64,000 nucleotides of DNA from Lepeophtheirus salmonis (GCF_016086655.4 NC_052142.2:2050422-2114421); one strand, 5' to 3'; positions 35,401 through 46,864 are shown, counted from the stretch's first letter. The notes: generated from the letters alone by a model not told the origin. Translations and numbers: made by a program.

Positions 35401-38071
35401 AGCTGTCAAAGCTCTGTTGGGGGAATCTTTTGAAGATGAAAATATATTTGATGAAGATAAGGGAGTACATGCAACAGAGTCTTCGACTAATCAAAATAAT
35501 CATGAACAGACTAATGAAATTGAAACTCGTTCGGCGGTGGCGGGTATTTTCGATGAAGAAATCGATGAAGCTGCTATAGCTGTAGCTGACCTTACTGCAT
35601 CTGAAGAAAATCATAACGTTCCTTCTGCACAACGAATTACCCAACAAGAGGAGAGTAATGAGAAGTTCGGCTTAGTTCAAACAAATGATGTAAAAGATCC
35701 TTCTTTGCCTTACGTTTCACCGCAACTTTCAGATTTAAAAGTTTCTGAGTATTTAATTGGTGATAAAGGTGATTGGCGTTGCATCAACAACAACAGCAAC
35801 TCGGATAATAAATCATTCTCACTACTTCCCAAGTTTGGAGATCGATCAAAATTCAACGAGTGTACTATCAGTTCGGAAAAATTGACCTCAGAATTGGATA
35901 TAGGAAACTCAAAGGTTTCTGTAGAAATAGGCATAGACAAGGCTTCTGAAATTGGATTGAATGAAACTGTGCCAGTGCCTCCTGATAAGTCTATCATATC
36001 CTCAGAGTTTCAAATGGAAAGCTCATTAAAAGCTAGAGAATCTAGTTTCCTTACATCTCATGAAAATCATGATATTAGTGTTGAGGTTAAGAAGATAAAT
36101 CAATGTAGTACTTCACCTAAAAGTCATGGTTCTAAAGGCGGTTACTCTAAAAAGTTCGGGTGTAAAAAATCTACTTTAGAAGGCGCTGAAAATATTTCTC
36201 CTCAACCTGTTACATCTAAAGCTTCATTAGACATATTTGACTGGCCTGATGATGAAGAAACACTTTCTATTCTGGAGACTGACTTATGCAATAGTAAAAC
36301 GGCGCCTGTTATTAATACGCCACCGTCCCTTACAATTACACCTACTACTGCAACTGGACTTTGTAAAAAACAATCTCAAAAAACCAACTTGTGTATCACT
36401 CAATCATCCGATAAGTTAAATACTTCTTGTTCTTCATCGCTTGTAATTATGCCAACGATGTTAAGAAACGATGAAGATAAAATTGACTGCAGTAGTTGTG
36501 GAAATATTAAAGATGACAGTATTAAAGTTAAAAATGGTTTGGATGAGATCCAACATAAAGAGGAAAGTATCAGAAACATTCCTTCTGGGAAGGATTTCCT
36601 TGAACTTAAGAAAGATAATATTAACTTAGTTGATCCCGAAACTGGTTACTTACATGTCATGAAACAGTCTGATGAGGGCAAATACATACCAGTTCAAATT
36701 GCCAATAGACCAACTGCTATAAATTCATCTTCGAATATGATACCTGGAGTTCCAACTGTTCTGACTCCAAGGCTCTTTCCTAAGGTTTCTCCTTCCATTC
36801 AGATTCATCCTGTTTTATCACCGACTAATAATATAAATCATTCGTTTAATCCGATTCCACATTTGGAAGCAAATAACGTTAAACTTACGGGCTCCTCGAG
36901 TTCTAATGTACCATCGTCAGTTGTTTCACTTCTACCCAATCAACCCTTACCTCTGAATACAGATACCCATTGTATAACTGATAAAAGAACGCTTCCTTTG
37001 CCAAGGTTACCTCAAGTTCCAGTTCCTTTCAAGTTGCCCGAAACTAGTGACAATGTACATGTCGTCTCGCTAAAGCCTAGGGAAGTAGAGTTGGACAAGA
37101 AAGAAAGAATTGCCGTGGAAGCTCTTTCTTCCATTCCTCGATATTCCAAACCACAATCAAAAGAGGAATTTGATCAGATCATCCGCGTTCAACAAGAAGC
37201 TGTTATAAATCAAGAGTTGAACTTGATTTATCAGCATATGATGTCAAAAGGTCATCCGGAACACGTCGCAATGAGCTTAGCGTCTACGGTATTGCAAGAT
37301 AGAATGAAGTCTGTAAGACAACAAACCTCAACAAATGATGTGATACTCACTGAGCACGTTCAACATCGATCTTCTCTGTCTCTTCCATCTGAAAGTTTTG
37401 TCTCAAATTCAAGTTGTGATTCCCCTGTTGTACTTCCAGTGCTTAATCGTTTAAACTCCACAAATCCATATTTGTACCCACCTGGGTACATTACTTCTCA
37501 GTCTGATAATCCAAAAACATCATTACCTATTCCTGAGTTTACATTCCCTAATTTAGAAGATTACCCTGTCGTTTGGCAGGGCTTTCTTGGGTTAAAAAAT
37601 GACAGTGCCACAGTTCAATTTCATTACGTATCTGGATGTAAGGATTTAGCTCGTTCATCACTTCCTCCACCTCCTATCAAGGATGGCGAGTTGCAAATGC
37701 CTTTACTACGAATAGGACAAAGAATGCGTCTCGAAGCATCTCAACTTGATGGTGTTTCGAGAAAAATGTGTTTACCTCAAGAACATTGTATTCTACTGGC
37801 TCTTCCGTGTGGAAAAGATGCACATGATGTTGAACTACAATCCAGGCAGTTACGCAATCATCTCATTACCTATTTGCAGCTCAAATCTGCGGCTGGTATA
37901 GTTAATATATCTAATGATGGTGAAACGCAATCTGCCTATGTGGTTCATGTGTTTCCATCTTGTGATTTTGCGAACAAAACTATGGGAGGAATTGCACCAG
38001 ACTTATTAGCTCGTGTGGCAGAAATAGAACACATGGTTATTATTATCGCAACCGTCTTCGACAATAAGTGA
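26344..38071 (+). CDS. spen: split ends (Spen/SHARP) orthologue, 7 coding exons, 2929 aa
   Basis: Large nuclear RNA-binding co-regulator. The family links RNA and transcription factors (for example in Notch and nuclear-receptor signalling) to repressor complexes through its SPOC domain. Exons: 26344-26426, 26768-27678, 27742-27964, 28021-28456, 28522-28679, 31038-31106 and 31162-38071; all introns are GT-AG and the frame stays open. The start MVRETRHLWVGNLPEN is nearly identical to that of vertebrate SPEN as I remember it, with an in-frame stop 18 bases upstream, which fixes the ATG. Domains (approximate residues): RRM1 6-97, poly-Pro 242-258, Ser/Arg-rich 264-306, RRM2 315-400, RRM3 425-500, RRM4 506-580, charged disordered middle to about 2750, SPOC 2755-2925. 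The length fits the family (several thousand residues). No break is seen. Confidence 0.93.
26768..27678 (+). CDS. spen: spen coding exon 2: rest of RRM1, poly-Pro and Ser-rich linker, start of RRM2
   Basis: The acceptor ttttcag restores the codon for Arg and continues FGPVQSVKILW. RRM1 has an extra Gly/Val-rich loop (GDVGVVGCPAGAGGVG) before ATVAFMDIKSA. A Gly/Ser linker, a Pro run at 27407-27453 and an Arg/Ser run at 27478-27600 follow. RRM2 opens with ITCFAILLRNLPN at the end. Much higher GC than neighbouring DNA. Confidence 0.88.
27742..27964 (+). CDS. spen: spen coding exon 3: RRM2
   Basis: It joins in phase 1 to give the LSDLTLQDSLFHEY helix, the VKAVRVS strand and the RNP1-like ISRYAVIYFASY. 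It ends in gataa|gtgagt. Confidence 0.88.
28021..28456 (+). CDS. spen: spen coding exon 4: RRM3 and first half of RRM4
   Basis: RRM3: RVLYIGNLS, then LKKPGYAYVQY, closing RLKLGFGRSAPT, a junction strongly conserved in SPEN proteins. RRM4 begins CVWLCNLAE. The donor cag|gtatcc is phase 0. The frame also stays open through the short intron, but the RRM4 continuation only makes sense spliced. Confidence 0.9.
28522..28679 (+). CDS. spen: spen coding exon 5: end of RRM4
   Basis: It encodes AVKAHRGLLEMRGKVL, then IQTDYAS and AFFEQCKD, the usual RRM4 C terminus and following helix. The donor is aag|gtttgt, phase 2. An intron of about 2.36 kb follows. Confidence 0.85.
28680..31037 (+). other. spen intron 5, 2.36 kb, AT-rich
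   Basis: It lies between exons 5 and 6. No transposon family of this window and no RNA gene was recognised inside. A poly-T run sits at about 30635-30651. Confidence 0.7.
31038..31106 (+). CDS. spen: spen coding exon 6: 69-bp exon
   Basis: It encodes VDGKFGRKIEYRSMDAPTCR plus two more residues and parts of the split Arg codons at each end. Length is a multiple of three with phase 2 at both ends, so it can be skipped without a frame change. The following intron is only 55 bp with a weak donor (GTTGAT) and carries an in-frame stop. Confidence 0.75.
31162..38071 (+). CDS. spen: spen coding exon 7: disordered middle and SPOC domain
   Basis: One uninterrupted 6910-bp exon. It is rich in Ser, Lys, Asp and Glu, with basic runs that look like nuclear localisation signals (FKKKKKRKKRIPAS, about 34312-34350). 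A block at about residues 1545-1610 (IDLNNPVYFSMYDKVKARRS, then KQQEALLAKFSKLKKKR) resembles a segment conserved among Spen proteins. The SPOC domain (about 37550-38060) includes YPVVWQGFLGLKNDSA, a Val-rich phosphopeptide-binding-type fold region and the closing AEIEHMVIIIATVF. Stop TGA at 38069-38071. Confidence 0.93.
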
Positions 38072-38399
38072 TGTTATTTTTATAAACACTGTTCTATTAT
38101 TTTTGCTTTCTTTGGTTCTTATTTGTTTCGCATCTTAGCATGATTTATTGTTTTATATATATTTATTTATATATATCTGGCTGTGTGATAAAATTATTTA
38201 TGTATTATGAACTTCTATAAATCATCAAATCAATGTTTTGTTCGTTATTTTGTAAAAAAACAAAAACAAAAACAAAAAACACTTGCTTTCTAATGTAATA
38301 TTCAATTTTGAAATTATACATGTCTCTATACTCCAAACATTAGTGCTTTAAATTGGTGACGGTTTATTCGGTAAATCATAACTAAAAATGGGATTTTGT
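38072..38399 (+). other. presumed spen 3' UTR
   Basis: AT-rich sequence after the stop. A canonical AATAAA appears only at 38508-38513, inside a dispersed repeat. Non-canonical signals nearer the stop cannot be excluded, so the 3' end is not fixed. Confidence 0.4.
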
Positions 38400-38720
38400 A
38401 AAAGTGCAAGTAGAAGGCGGGAATGAGACAAGGTATTAATGAATTAAGACTACTGTTAATATGAGCTGCCTGTTTAATGATTTTGGGTCGATAAAAAGAA
38501 ATACTGCAATAAAGAGGAGACCCTACTCTTAAAATAGTGCAGGGAAAATTTTGCATTTAAATTCATTTACATCAATTTTGTTATGAATTTTAAATAAATT
38601 TACACTTAAAGTTCGTGTGAATTAATTTTTTGAGGCAGGTATAATTACCCCTACGACTTATTAAATAATTTACAAAAACGAAAGGGCACACCGATCAATC
38701 GTTTTTCCTATTCGAATCGA
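38400..38720 (+). repeat. dispersed repeat shared with 19.1-19.46 kb
   Basis: It has the same block order as the 19.1-kb copy: gaaatactgcaataaagag, ttaaaatag, cagggaaaat and cttattaaataattt. It may form part of the spen 3' UTR if transcription extends this far. Confidence 0.4.
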
Positions 38721-38724
38721 TATA

Positions 38725-39280
38725 CTCAAGGTTAAACCATAATGTGTATACGACTGATGTTTGACTACCACCACGTTTTTTAATAATGATGTCATAAAAT
38801 TGAAAATTCTTGAAAGCCCGATTACACGATAGTCTAATTTTGGGTATACTTAGTTTTTTCTTCACACATTCTTAAATCGTAATTAAAGCATTAATCAGTA
38901 ATGAAAATCCGGTGTATTTTTTAGTTGTAATGGTAATGAAACTTTTTGAATTTGGCTTTTGAAATCTTCCCCTTCTCGGTTCTGTCATCTTTAAAGCTAA
39001 CCGCTTGACTCTTATTAATGCATTAATTGTTTTATTCCAATTACTGGAATCTGATATTGATATGTCAAAAGGTGCGTTCACTGAAGTGCATACTCACAAT
39101 TTAGTACGCATTTATTCTTCCTTTTTTGTATAATTATCATTCAATCCATTTTTATTGGAATAGCTCCTTCTATATTTGGAGGATCTTTTGACAAAACCTC
39201 TCTTTTTTTAAATAACTTAAGTATTTGCTTCATCTTCAAGAAAAAAAAAACAACGTTAGGAAATTATATAAGGATTAAGG
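38725..39280. other. no recognised gene
   Basis: A 69-codon - strand frame (39081-38872) shows no motif. No repeats identified. Confidence 0.3.
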
Positions 39281-39282
39281 AT

Positions 39283-40503
39283 AGATTAGACAATAAATGT
39301 ACTAATCAAAAAAGGTTAGAATTAAATCCATCGTAAAGATTCTAGTGCAAAAATTAAGCATGTAGTAATGTCCGGTGATATTACTCCTTATTAAGGGCAT
39401 CAAAAAGATCACCCCCCGTTATTTATGCTTGTATAACATCATAATATTATCATGAAAGATACTTACAATTGCTAATTATAATGCTACACCCAATGTAACT
39501 ACCTCCGTTGTTGTGAACATTTAAGCAGTTGTTTTTGCCTTTTATGAGTTTCCTGAACACCATTTCTTGGAGCTTATGGACCATAGCTAATTATTAAGTG
39601 ATAAAAAGAAATATTTATTGATTTTGTAATATTGGAAAACCTAATGATCATACCCGTGTCTTTATGTGAAGAAACTCGTGTGAGACAAACTAGTTGCGAA
39701 CCATCCAAAATTATCAACCCCATTGTTGTTACCATTTAAGCACTTGTTTTGGCCATTTAATAAGTTGTGTATCATAATTCTTGATAATTTTAGCTAAAAT
39801 AGGATCATATTTTATGATTAGATAATAAAAAAATCCTTACTGTTAGATGGTACAAAATTCAAGAGTTTCATTTCGTAATTTGGTGTGGATGACTCTAAAC
39901 ATTCTGAAAATTATCCTAACTTCACAATTTACAATGGGGGTATTTCTATAAATGACATCATTACCAACATCCTCCATTAATTAATGATGGCTCCTCGGGA
40001 AGGGAAGAATTTACCCATGTATTTCTCCATCATTGAACGTAGATGATTAGCAATGGATAAGGTTATATTACATGCAATAAGCATCTTTGTGAGATCAGAG
40101 TTAAAGTTTGACTTGATGTATTCATCATTAACTTGATTTTTTAGGTGAATATCCATGCTCTTGATATGAGATGAGGATAATGAGTGGCGTGTAATTCTAG
40201 ACAGGGAACAAAATGCACATTTATATCGACAAATCCAACAAGTCATTTGTTTCTCATCCGGAAAGTATTTTCCAAATTCCCAGGCCTCTATTTCCAGAAA
40301 TCCAGACAGAAGGCAACGTTATTTTAGGCATTTTATTCAGTTCTCTATCGACTATCAGCATCTAATATTATATTAATATTGAATAATAAAGGCGGGAATG
40401 ATATTGTTCTTGATAGAAGAAGTTTTATATTATTTAATCAATGATGCTATAAGTATTTCTTCCCTTCACACGCTTTTGTATTTTTAGCAAAATTATCAAC
40501 CTT
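39283..40503 (-). mobile_element. family F copy, truncated at one end
   Basis: It aligns in inverse orientation with the 57.4-kb copy from tagacaataaatgtacta to the terminus ttttagcaaaattatcaacc. About 750 bp of the gtagagaaaaacgcg end are missing. It directly abuts the hAT/gag unit starting at 40513. Confidence 0.75.
39977..40246 (-). pseudogene. hAT-like N-terminal fragment in family F, longest intact frame
   Basis: An 89-codon frame runs from the finger (ICRYKCAFCSLSRITRHSLS) through SNFNSDLTKMLIACNIT into MMEKYMGKFFPSRG without the frameshift present in the 23.3- and 57.9-kb copies. It is thus closest to the ancestral reading frame. The upstream Cys lies close to the frame's start. No catalytic domain follows. 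The product would at most bind DNA. Confidence 0.6.
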
Positions 40504-40859
40504 ATCTATGAGTAGAGTTGTTGGAACTGTTGAAAAAGAACGAATTTGATTGGTTGGAAGAGATTATACAAAAAAAGGAATACAATACTTTGGTACCCTT
40601 GCATCTTCTAAACAAATTATCCTCAGTATTGTACTAATCATTAGCAATGCAATTTCCCCTTACTGCTCCGTCACGTGCATCATCATCATGCTGAAGAAAA
40701 TGTGCCTTTTTTCTGGATTTCTATAAACGGAGGTACTGATGTGTGGAATTAGGATTTTGAAAATAAAAGTATATCTTACCATTTTTGCAGTTTCTCGTGC
40801 CCTTTTTGTTCTTTATGGCAAGTAATCCGCCTCTCCAAAAACCTCCCATCACATCAACA

Positions 40860-41963
40860 ACTTAAAAGTTTTCAAGAAACACAATACTCAAGGAGACAAA
40901 GTAGAATTCAGCAGTTCATCATTCAATTTGGACGTGGCAAAGTTATTTGTGTCGTTCAACCTCCCTTTAAATGTTCTGGATCATCCCAATTTCTCCAAGT
41001 TTATTGAAAAGTATACTGGAAAAACTTCTACAAGTCGTTGGCTCGTTAACAACTTTGTTGGGGAAGTATGTTGTCAAGGAGTTTTTAATAGAATAAAAGA
41101 AGAAGTGGAAGAAAAGGATATTCGTATTTTGACTGGCCCTTTGGACGGAAATTTATCTGGGAGACCTTACTTTATTGACTTGATTTATATTAAGATTGCA
41201 AACGCAAACAAGTTAAAGAACATCGTCATGAGCTCTGTTTATAAGTTATTGGGAGAACTGATGCCTCGTATTGTCTCAAAGTAGGAGAATATCTTCGAGA
41301 AAAAAATCCCGGAATTGATTCACATTACATATATTGCTCATAGATTACATAGAGTTGCAGATATGGTTCAACAAAAGTTTCCTCTAACGAATGAACTTAT
41401 TTCCAATGTGAAGAATATGTTTTTGAATTCTGGAAGAAGAAAGAGAGTATTAACTGCTTCGTACGAAATTCCCCTCTCTCCATCACCAATTATAAAAAAA
41501 TAGGGAACTTGGTTAAAAGCAGTGGACGTCACTTCGACGATGAAGATTTGGCAGCAACCAGAAGAGCAAAAGAAGTAATTAATAATGATTCCTTAAAAGA
41601 AGAAGTCGTATTTATACAGGAAATTTTTTGTCAAATACCTTTGGCAATAACTGCGCTTAAGGAAAAATTGCTTCTTCTTAGCAGCCTAACCATAGTACAA
41701 AATCAAACTCAAGATTGGAAGGAAGAGTAATTCAAGACCAAGTTAAAAGAAGTGCTTCAAAGAATCCATTCTACACAAAACTAAAGGAACTTTCAACAAG
41801 TGAAAATCTTGTATACAAAAATACTCCAATTGTGAATTGTGATGCTGAGAGAATCTTTAGTATGATGAATATTATCAATACGAAAAGGAGGTCCAAACTA
41901 AGTACTAAGAAATTGAGGGAATTGTTGATCACCAAATGGAATGAATGTTCCGTTATCATTTAA
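40860..41963 (+). pseudogene. hAT transposase, copy 1 (broken)
   Basis: Fragments in order: LDVAKLFVSFNLPLNVLDHP and FIEKYTGKTS (40928-41284), then ELIHITYIAHRLHRVADMV (41315-41503), a helical part (41509-41730) and the C-terminal dimerisation block NCDAERIFSMMNIINTKRRS...LRELLITKWN (41715-41963). The order matches hAT transposases with a CGG-binding-like N terminus. Stops and frameshifts separate the fragments. The catalytic region around the first Asp, still readable in copy 2, is eroded. Confidence 0.8.
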
Positions 41964-42278
41964 TTGTCAAACCGAAAAAAATAGCAATATTTTTTAAATA
42001 ATTTGTTACTTAATTACCTCATTTCTATTCTTTATATTTCGTACCAAAGTTATCTATTCATCCCTTATGGTCAGTGGTCACAAAGAAGTTACGGGTACAC
42101 TTCCTGTAATGATGGGTTTGATGTTCTCTAACTAACAATATATTTTGTCTTGCATAAATTTAAAGAGTATAATATAGATTTATCATGTTATTTATAGGGA
42201 AGTTATATATTAATAATATACAACAATCCCTCTTCCTTCATGAGTAAATAAATAAATAATTCAAGTTAAAGATATATT

Positions 42279-42950
42279 TTAAACGATACTGTTTAAATTG
42301 GGTTGAAATCGATATTTACTTTGAACTCTTGATCCAGCGACAGATACAATTGCACCAGTGTCATATGTAGCTACTATATTTTTGAAGTAATTTCCATGGA
42401 CATTCAATGCATCGATGGGTAATTTATTCAGTTCAAAATTTTGAATAGAGTTGATGATCGAAATAGAGTTTTCTTTTAGACACCTGCATACTCTTGCATA
42501 GTGGCCTCTCTTACCACATCTTGTGCATTGGATGCTTTTTGTAATCAAACTTTCCCATTCCTATGAGGAAATTGGAAACCATACTGTTTACATAATCTTT
42601 CTTGGCTCTTGTTCCACAATCTCTTACAGCTTTGACTTCTTCGATATATATTGAATCCACATGACTTTGTATTTGCGTTGCTACCCTTTGATACTAAATC
42701 ATTTAAATTATTTCGATTATTCTTTGCCGTTTCTACTATTCTCCATTAATATGTACTTCACATATTGTATTTGCATCATCAACTAATCTTAATTGTGCTT
42801 CTCTATACTTCTGGACTTAGGTCAGTTTTTTAGACGCCACCCTTGAATGTTCTTTCAAATAGAAGCTATATTCTTGTATTTCAGTTCTAACGATGATTAG
42901 GTCCACCTTATATGTTGATATTCGTAACCAAAATTTTATATTATGAAATT
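42279..42950 (-). pseudogene. gag zinc knuckle plus retropepsin fragment, copy 1
   Basis: The - strand frame gives CTRCGKRGHYARVCR, a perfect C-x2-C-x4-H-x4-C knuckle. About 45 residues later YDTGAIVSVAG follows, a retropepsin active-site motif with Asp retained. The piece is therefore the gag/protease boundary of a Gypsy-like retroelement. It stops soon afterwards, with no RT present. Decayed upstream frames extend to about 42950. Confidence 0.75.
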
Positions 42951-42954
42951 GGGA

Positions 42955-44049
42955 TTTATGTATATCCTTCATGATAATAGTACGTTGTTATACAAGCATA
43001 AATAACGGGGGAAAAATCTTTTTTGATACTCTTAATAAAGAGTAATATCGCCGGAGGTTACTACATAATTAGCTTTTGCTCTAAATTTTTACGCTGGATC
43101 TAATTCTAATGTCATGTTAGAAAACTACATTAAGTCAAAAATGGATCCCTTAACTGTCTTATCAGTTATAAATGAGTCTTATTTTTATATCTAAGATAAG
43201 TAGTTAAGGTTTAAAATTTGACTGTATGGATTAACTTTTCTTTTTTCAAATAAACATGAAATAAATGAAAGTAGGATTCTAAAAGCTATTTGTACTAAAA
43301 TTGCAAGAAGAGATGGATTTAATTCTAACATTTTTTTTTTTTTTTGTATATTTATTGTCTAATTTTATGATTTTGAGATTTACTTTATTATTAATCATTA
43401 TTTAGATCTCATCGGTAGAGATATATCTATCTTATGTACAATGTTATATAGCAACTTCCACATTTAATCAAAAAGGAGTGATGCTCTTTTTGATTCAATT
43501 CTACGTCTGGCTTGTGTTTTGCAACCTAAAGTTATGACATATTTAACTGAATTCCGATGTCAGAACCACAAAATACTACTTATATCAATCTATTATTTCA
43601 ATATTCTGTATACATAATTTATTTTTATTAGTTATATGATTCCTATTGTTTAATTTTGTATATTTACCATAAATTTATGATGGTTTATTTTTTAGTATGT
43701 AGATTATATTTAATTTAAGCCTTCTTTTTTAAACTTGGAACTTCAATTTCGAAATACTATACGCAGTCGTTTCATTAGTTATTATTCTGAAAATATGGTT
43801 CATAATAAATTACAATTTCATGGAGTGTGACGTTTTCAAATCTACTGTAACGATAAAAAACGTCAAGTCAATTATACGTGGTATATCTTTATTATACATT
43901 TGCTAATAAATACTTTCGTTATACCCTAAAAAATCATAATAAAGCAGGCAGATGATAATCACATCAGTATTTTAAACAATGATACCATAAGTATCCCTCC
44001 CTCCCCCCTTCTCCTTGCACGCGTTTTTCTCTACGGGATTATCAACTTT
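42955..44049 (+). mobile_element. family F copy, 5' truncated, with a nested insertion
   Basis: It begins inside the element at gtatatccttcatgataat (equivalent to 24194) and runs to the terminus gcgtttttctctacgggattatcaac. A 204-bp segment at 43111-43314 interrupts it. No coding region remains. Confidence 0.75.
43111..43314. mobile_element. 204-bp insertion inside family F with 15-bp flanking repeat
   Basis: It is flanked by ggatctaattctaat (43096-43110) and ggatttaattctaac (43315-43329), 13 of 15 identical. Other family F copies have only one such site. The insert has no clear terminal inverted repeats, and its nature is unknown. Confidence 0.55.
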
Positions 44050-44780
44050 GGTTCTATAATTCATATTATTGAAGTACAATTGTAAAGTTCGAATCGATAA
44101 TAGAACAATATAAAAGGGCGGAGAAGTTGTCATGCGAGAAAATGTCATGGAGAAACAATTACCAACGGAAAAAATGACGCGGAAAAAATTTAGGGGGTAA
44201 TAATGTTAAGGACAAAATTACCTAGAACCGTCATAGCCAAATAAACAAAAACAATAACATTGAATTAAAACGCATAGAAATGAAGTCGGAATTCCCAATC
44301 GAAAACCATACAATTACTCCGTTCCTATTGAATTTATATTCAAAATACTGGTATCGTTGAAATTAGGAGAAAAAGGTACATCAAATAAGATTAATTATCT
44401 ACTTCAAATCTAATTTTGTTGAAATCCTTTAACATAACTAGTAACAAGGAATGTGAATCGACACGAAACCTTGTAAGGTAATGTTTTGAATATGAGAGAG
44501 AAGAGTTTTAATTGTGTTACTGGGTAGTTCTGGTCTATATTTTTACTTTATTTCGATGTATATTTTTGACGAAACATTCGTACATATGGATCTCATTCCA
44601 CCCATTGTTCCAATGAATTAATACATTTTCATTAAGTTGAATAGAATATCCTAGCAGCAAGCCACTCATTTTTAACTTGATGTTCAGGATATCCTCCTTT
44701 TGAGGAGTACCATTAGATCCCTCATTAGCTATCATCTTCATAAATGGAAGCATAACTAATTGTGGAGATACACGTCAACA
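44050..44780. other. no recognised gene
   Basis: One 72-codon - strand frame (44753-44535) without known motifs. Confidence 0.3.
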
Positions 44781-44783
44781 TAA

Positions 44784-45235
44784 AGGTCCCCAATAGTTAG
44801 TTCTAATCTTGTAGATCATCGACTCAAGAATGTATTAGCCGCTCCCGATCTTATATGGAATCGTTGTATACTCCTGAAGAGTGATGTATTCGAAATAGTG
44901 GAAGAATAATCATATAAACCCATTGAGAAATAGAGGGAGTTCTCATCTTCTAGCTACTTCATTGAAATTCCTGAATCTATTCCTCCTAAAGTCAACTATA
45001 TTTTGTATTCTACACAAGGAAAACTATTTGATCGATTAGAGTCCTTCAGTGTCCTTGATATTCAGAAAAAATCAAATTACTCATCTCAAACACATTAATA
45101 AGTGGTATCAATTCTATTGGTAAGGCTGAATTCGTGCTATTCGGTTTTTATACATCCAGTACACATCAATTCCCTAACAGTTATTTATTCGATTTGTGAG
45201 TCTCTTTTGTCATTGAAAAAAGAGCAAGACGATAT
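44784..45235 (+). pseudogene. unidentified protein-like frames
   Basis: From 44784 to about 45098 one frame has only two internal stops in about 105 codons. It contains normal-looking protein sequence (VDHRLKNVLAAPDLIWNRC, then YFIEIPESIPPKVNYILYS). A shifted frame continues with SGINSIGKAEFVLFGFYTSS. I do not recognise the family. It may be a decayed gene or another retroelement polyprotein. Confidence 0.3.
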
Positions 45236-45239
45236 TAGA

Positions 45240-46680
45240 CTCTCAAGGTAATTACTAAGGAAATGGATGGAAAGTAGGACTATTTTTCGTATTAAAGAAG
45301 TTGACCATTGTATTTTCATGATTATTCTATTAAAACTTTCTTATAGATTTTTCAGATGAATTGAGAACATTTTAATGTAGAATTGGATTTATTCCTATTC
45401 TATAGACACTCCAGCCAACAATAAAGGTATGAAACATCGGAATCATATATAAATTGTGTTAAAAAAATTTAAGTTTACGACTCCTGAGATTAAAGATGAT
45501 AATATTAATTTTTATAGAATGGTACAAATAATGCAAAGATAGGACTCAAAAAGTTACATTAGTATGAGTATTTAACTAAATAAGTTATTTAATTTTACTT
45601 ATATGCTTATTACTTCATATATAAGACTACAATTACAATAATTTAAATAAATATACTCATGTAATATGTTTTTAAAATTAGTCAATTTCATATTTTAGGA
45701 GGCTAAAAGTTGTATAAAATAAATTACGCAGGGAGTACTTTAGTACTGGAGTCTGCATTATATTTTAAACGCCCTAATATTTAATAAGTTGTATCACAAA
45801 TTTTATTTGTGTCCAATCTCCGATGTGGGGAAGTTGTCACCTCCCTTTTGTAGAGAAACTCTCCCAAAACAAAAAGTTTCCCCCCACATGCTTGACAGTT
45901 GGGATTTTTCTTCCTCCAAAAACTATACTTTTGTTCATATAATCAAATGCCCCTCACTGTTAAAATAAACCTACTATTAAAATTATAAACTGTTTTTTTA
46001 TTTATTAGTGGGTAAACTTAAAAAGTTGGCAAGTCATCAAATATTTATTTTCTCTTCCGTAGGTCGTTTTTCAATTATTATCATAATTTATAATTATTTA
46101 TTAAATATAATACTTAATAGAAACGTATTAACGTCAATGCCATAGTATTTAACTTTCAAATGTCATTGGATCATGTTTGAGCTGCGTCCAGGTTATGAAT
46201 ATGTATCAATAACAATGTCAGTATATGTGCTTTGTATTACTTTTAGTATTACTCTATATTAATATACTAATCTAATTAAATATTGTTGTGATTCAATCAT
46301 CAATCGATATTATGCTATGTTAAGGGAATATTTATAATAGTTACATGATTAATGAATTTGTATGATTTATTTGTAACTTGTATAAAAGAATTAAGGAAAA
46401 AATTAGATTATTTACAACTTTACCACACTATTTGGAGCTAAGACCCCCTTCGAGATCATTCAGGCAGTTGTTCTTCGTTGTTCGTAAGCCCAGATAAAAC
46501 TTAACTTATAACTGCGAAAATCAGGGCTTGTATTTTTGATGTGACAAAAATACAATAACTCTTCAGATATATTATCTGAAAGAGATGACCAAGGTCAGAA
46601 AGATACTTTTAACTCGATCATCCATCTCAAGAGAATAGATTCAACACCTTCTTTACGAAGGAGAACAAAAGATTGCTAAA
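45240..46680. other. AT-rich stretch with no recognised gene
   Basis: No open frame of note, no terminal repeats and no RNA gene recognised. Confidence 0.3.
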
Positions 46681-46682
46681 TT

Positions 46683-46860
46683 GAAGAGATCCATTCACGA
46701 TGAGTAGGGAATTTCAATATCTCTAATACAATTAGTATTTGCTTTATTTGAATTTCTACGAAGCACGGTATTATTTAGAAATATTACGTATTATTATTTA
46801 CTACGAATTATGATGTATTTATCGTTGTTCAAAGATGAACATTATTTTCTTTTGTTGCTG
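46683..46860 (+). repeat. family A repeat, 5' fragment
   Basis: It begins agagatccattcacgatgag and follows the 21160-21330 copy through ttatttgaattt-tacgaagca and ggtattat, then diverges. Confidence 0.7.
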
Positions 46861-46864
46861 AGAG

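Larger units (their letters stand above)
40513..42950 (+). mobile_element. hAT/gag composite unit, copy 1
   Basis: It aligns with 50975-53275 in reverse orientation over almost its whole length. The left terminus tagagttgttggaa corresponds to taggggttgttgaaa in copy 2, which looks like a hAT end. It contains a + strand hAT transposase (about 40860-41963) and a convergent - strand gag-knuckle/protease frame (42279-42950). About 240 bp near 41968-42208 are absent from copy 2. The opposite terminus is not recognisable. Confidence 0.7.

Noticed and set aside
31414..36000. Several open frames of 60-130 codons antisense or out of frame to spen exon 7
   Set aside because: They lie wholly within the conserved 2312-codon coding frame and have no motifs of their own; shadows of biased codon composition.
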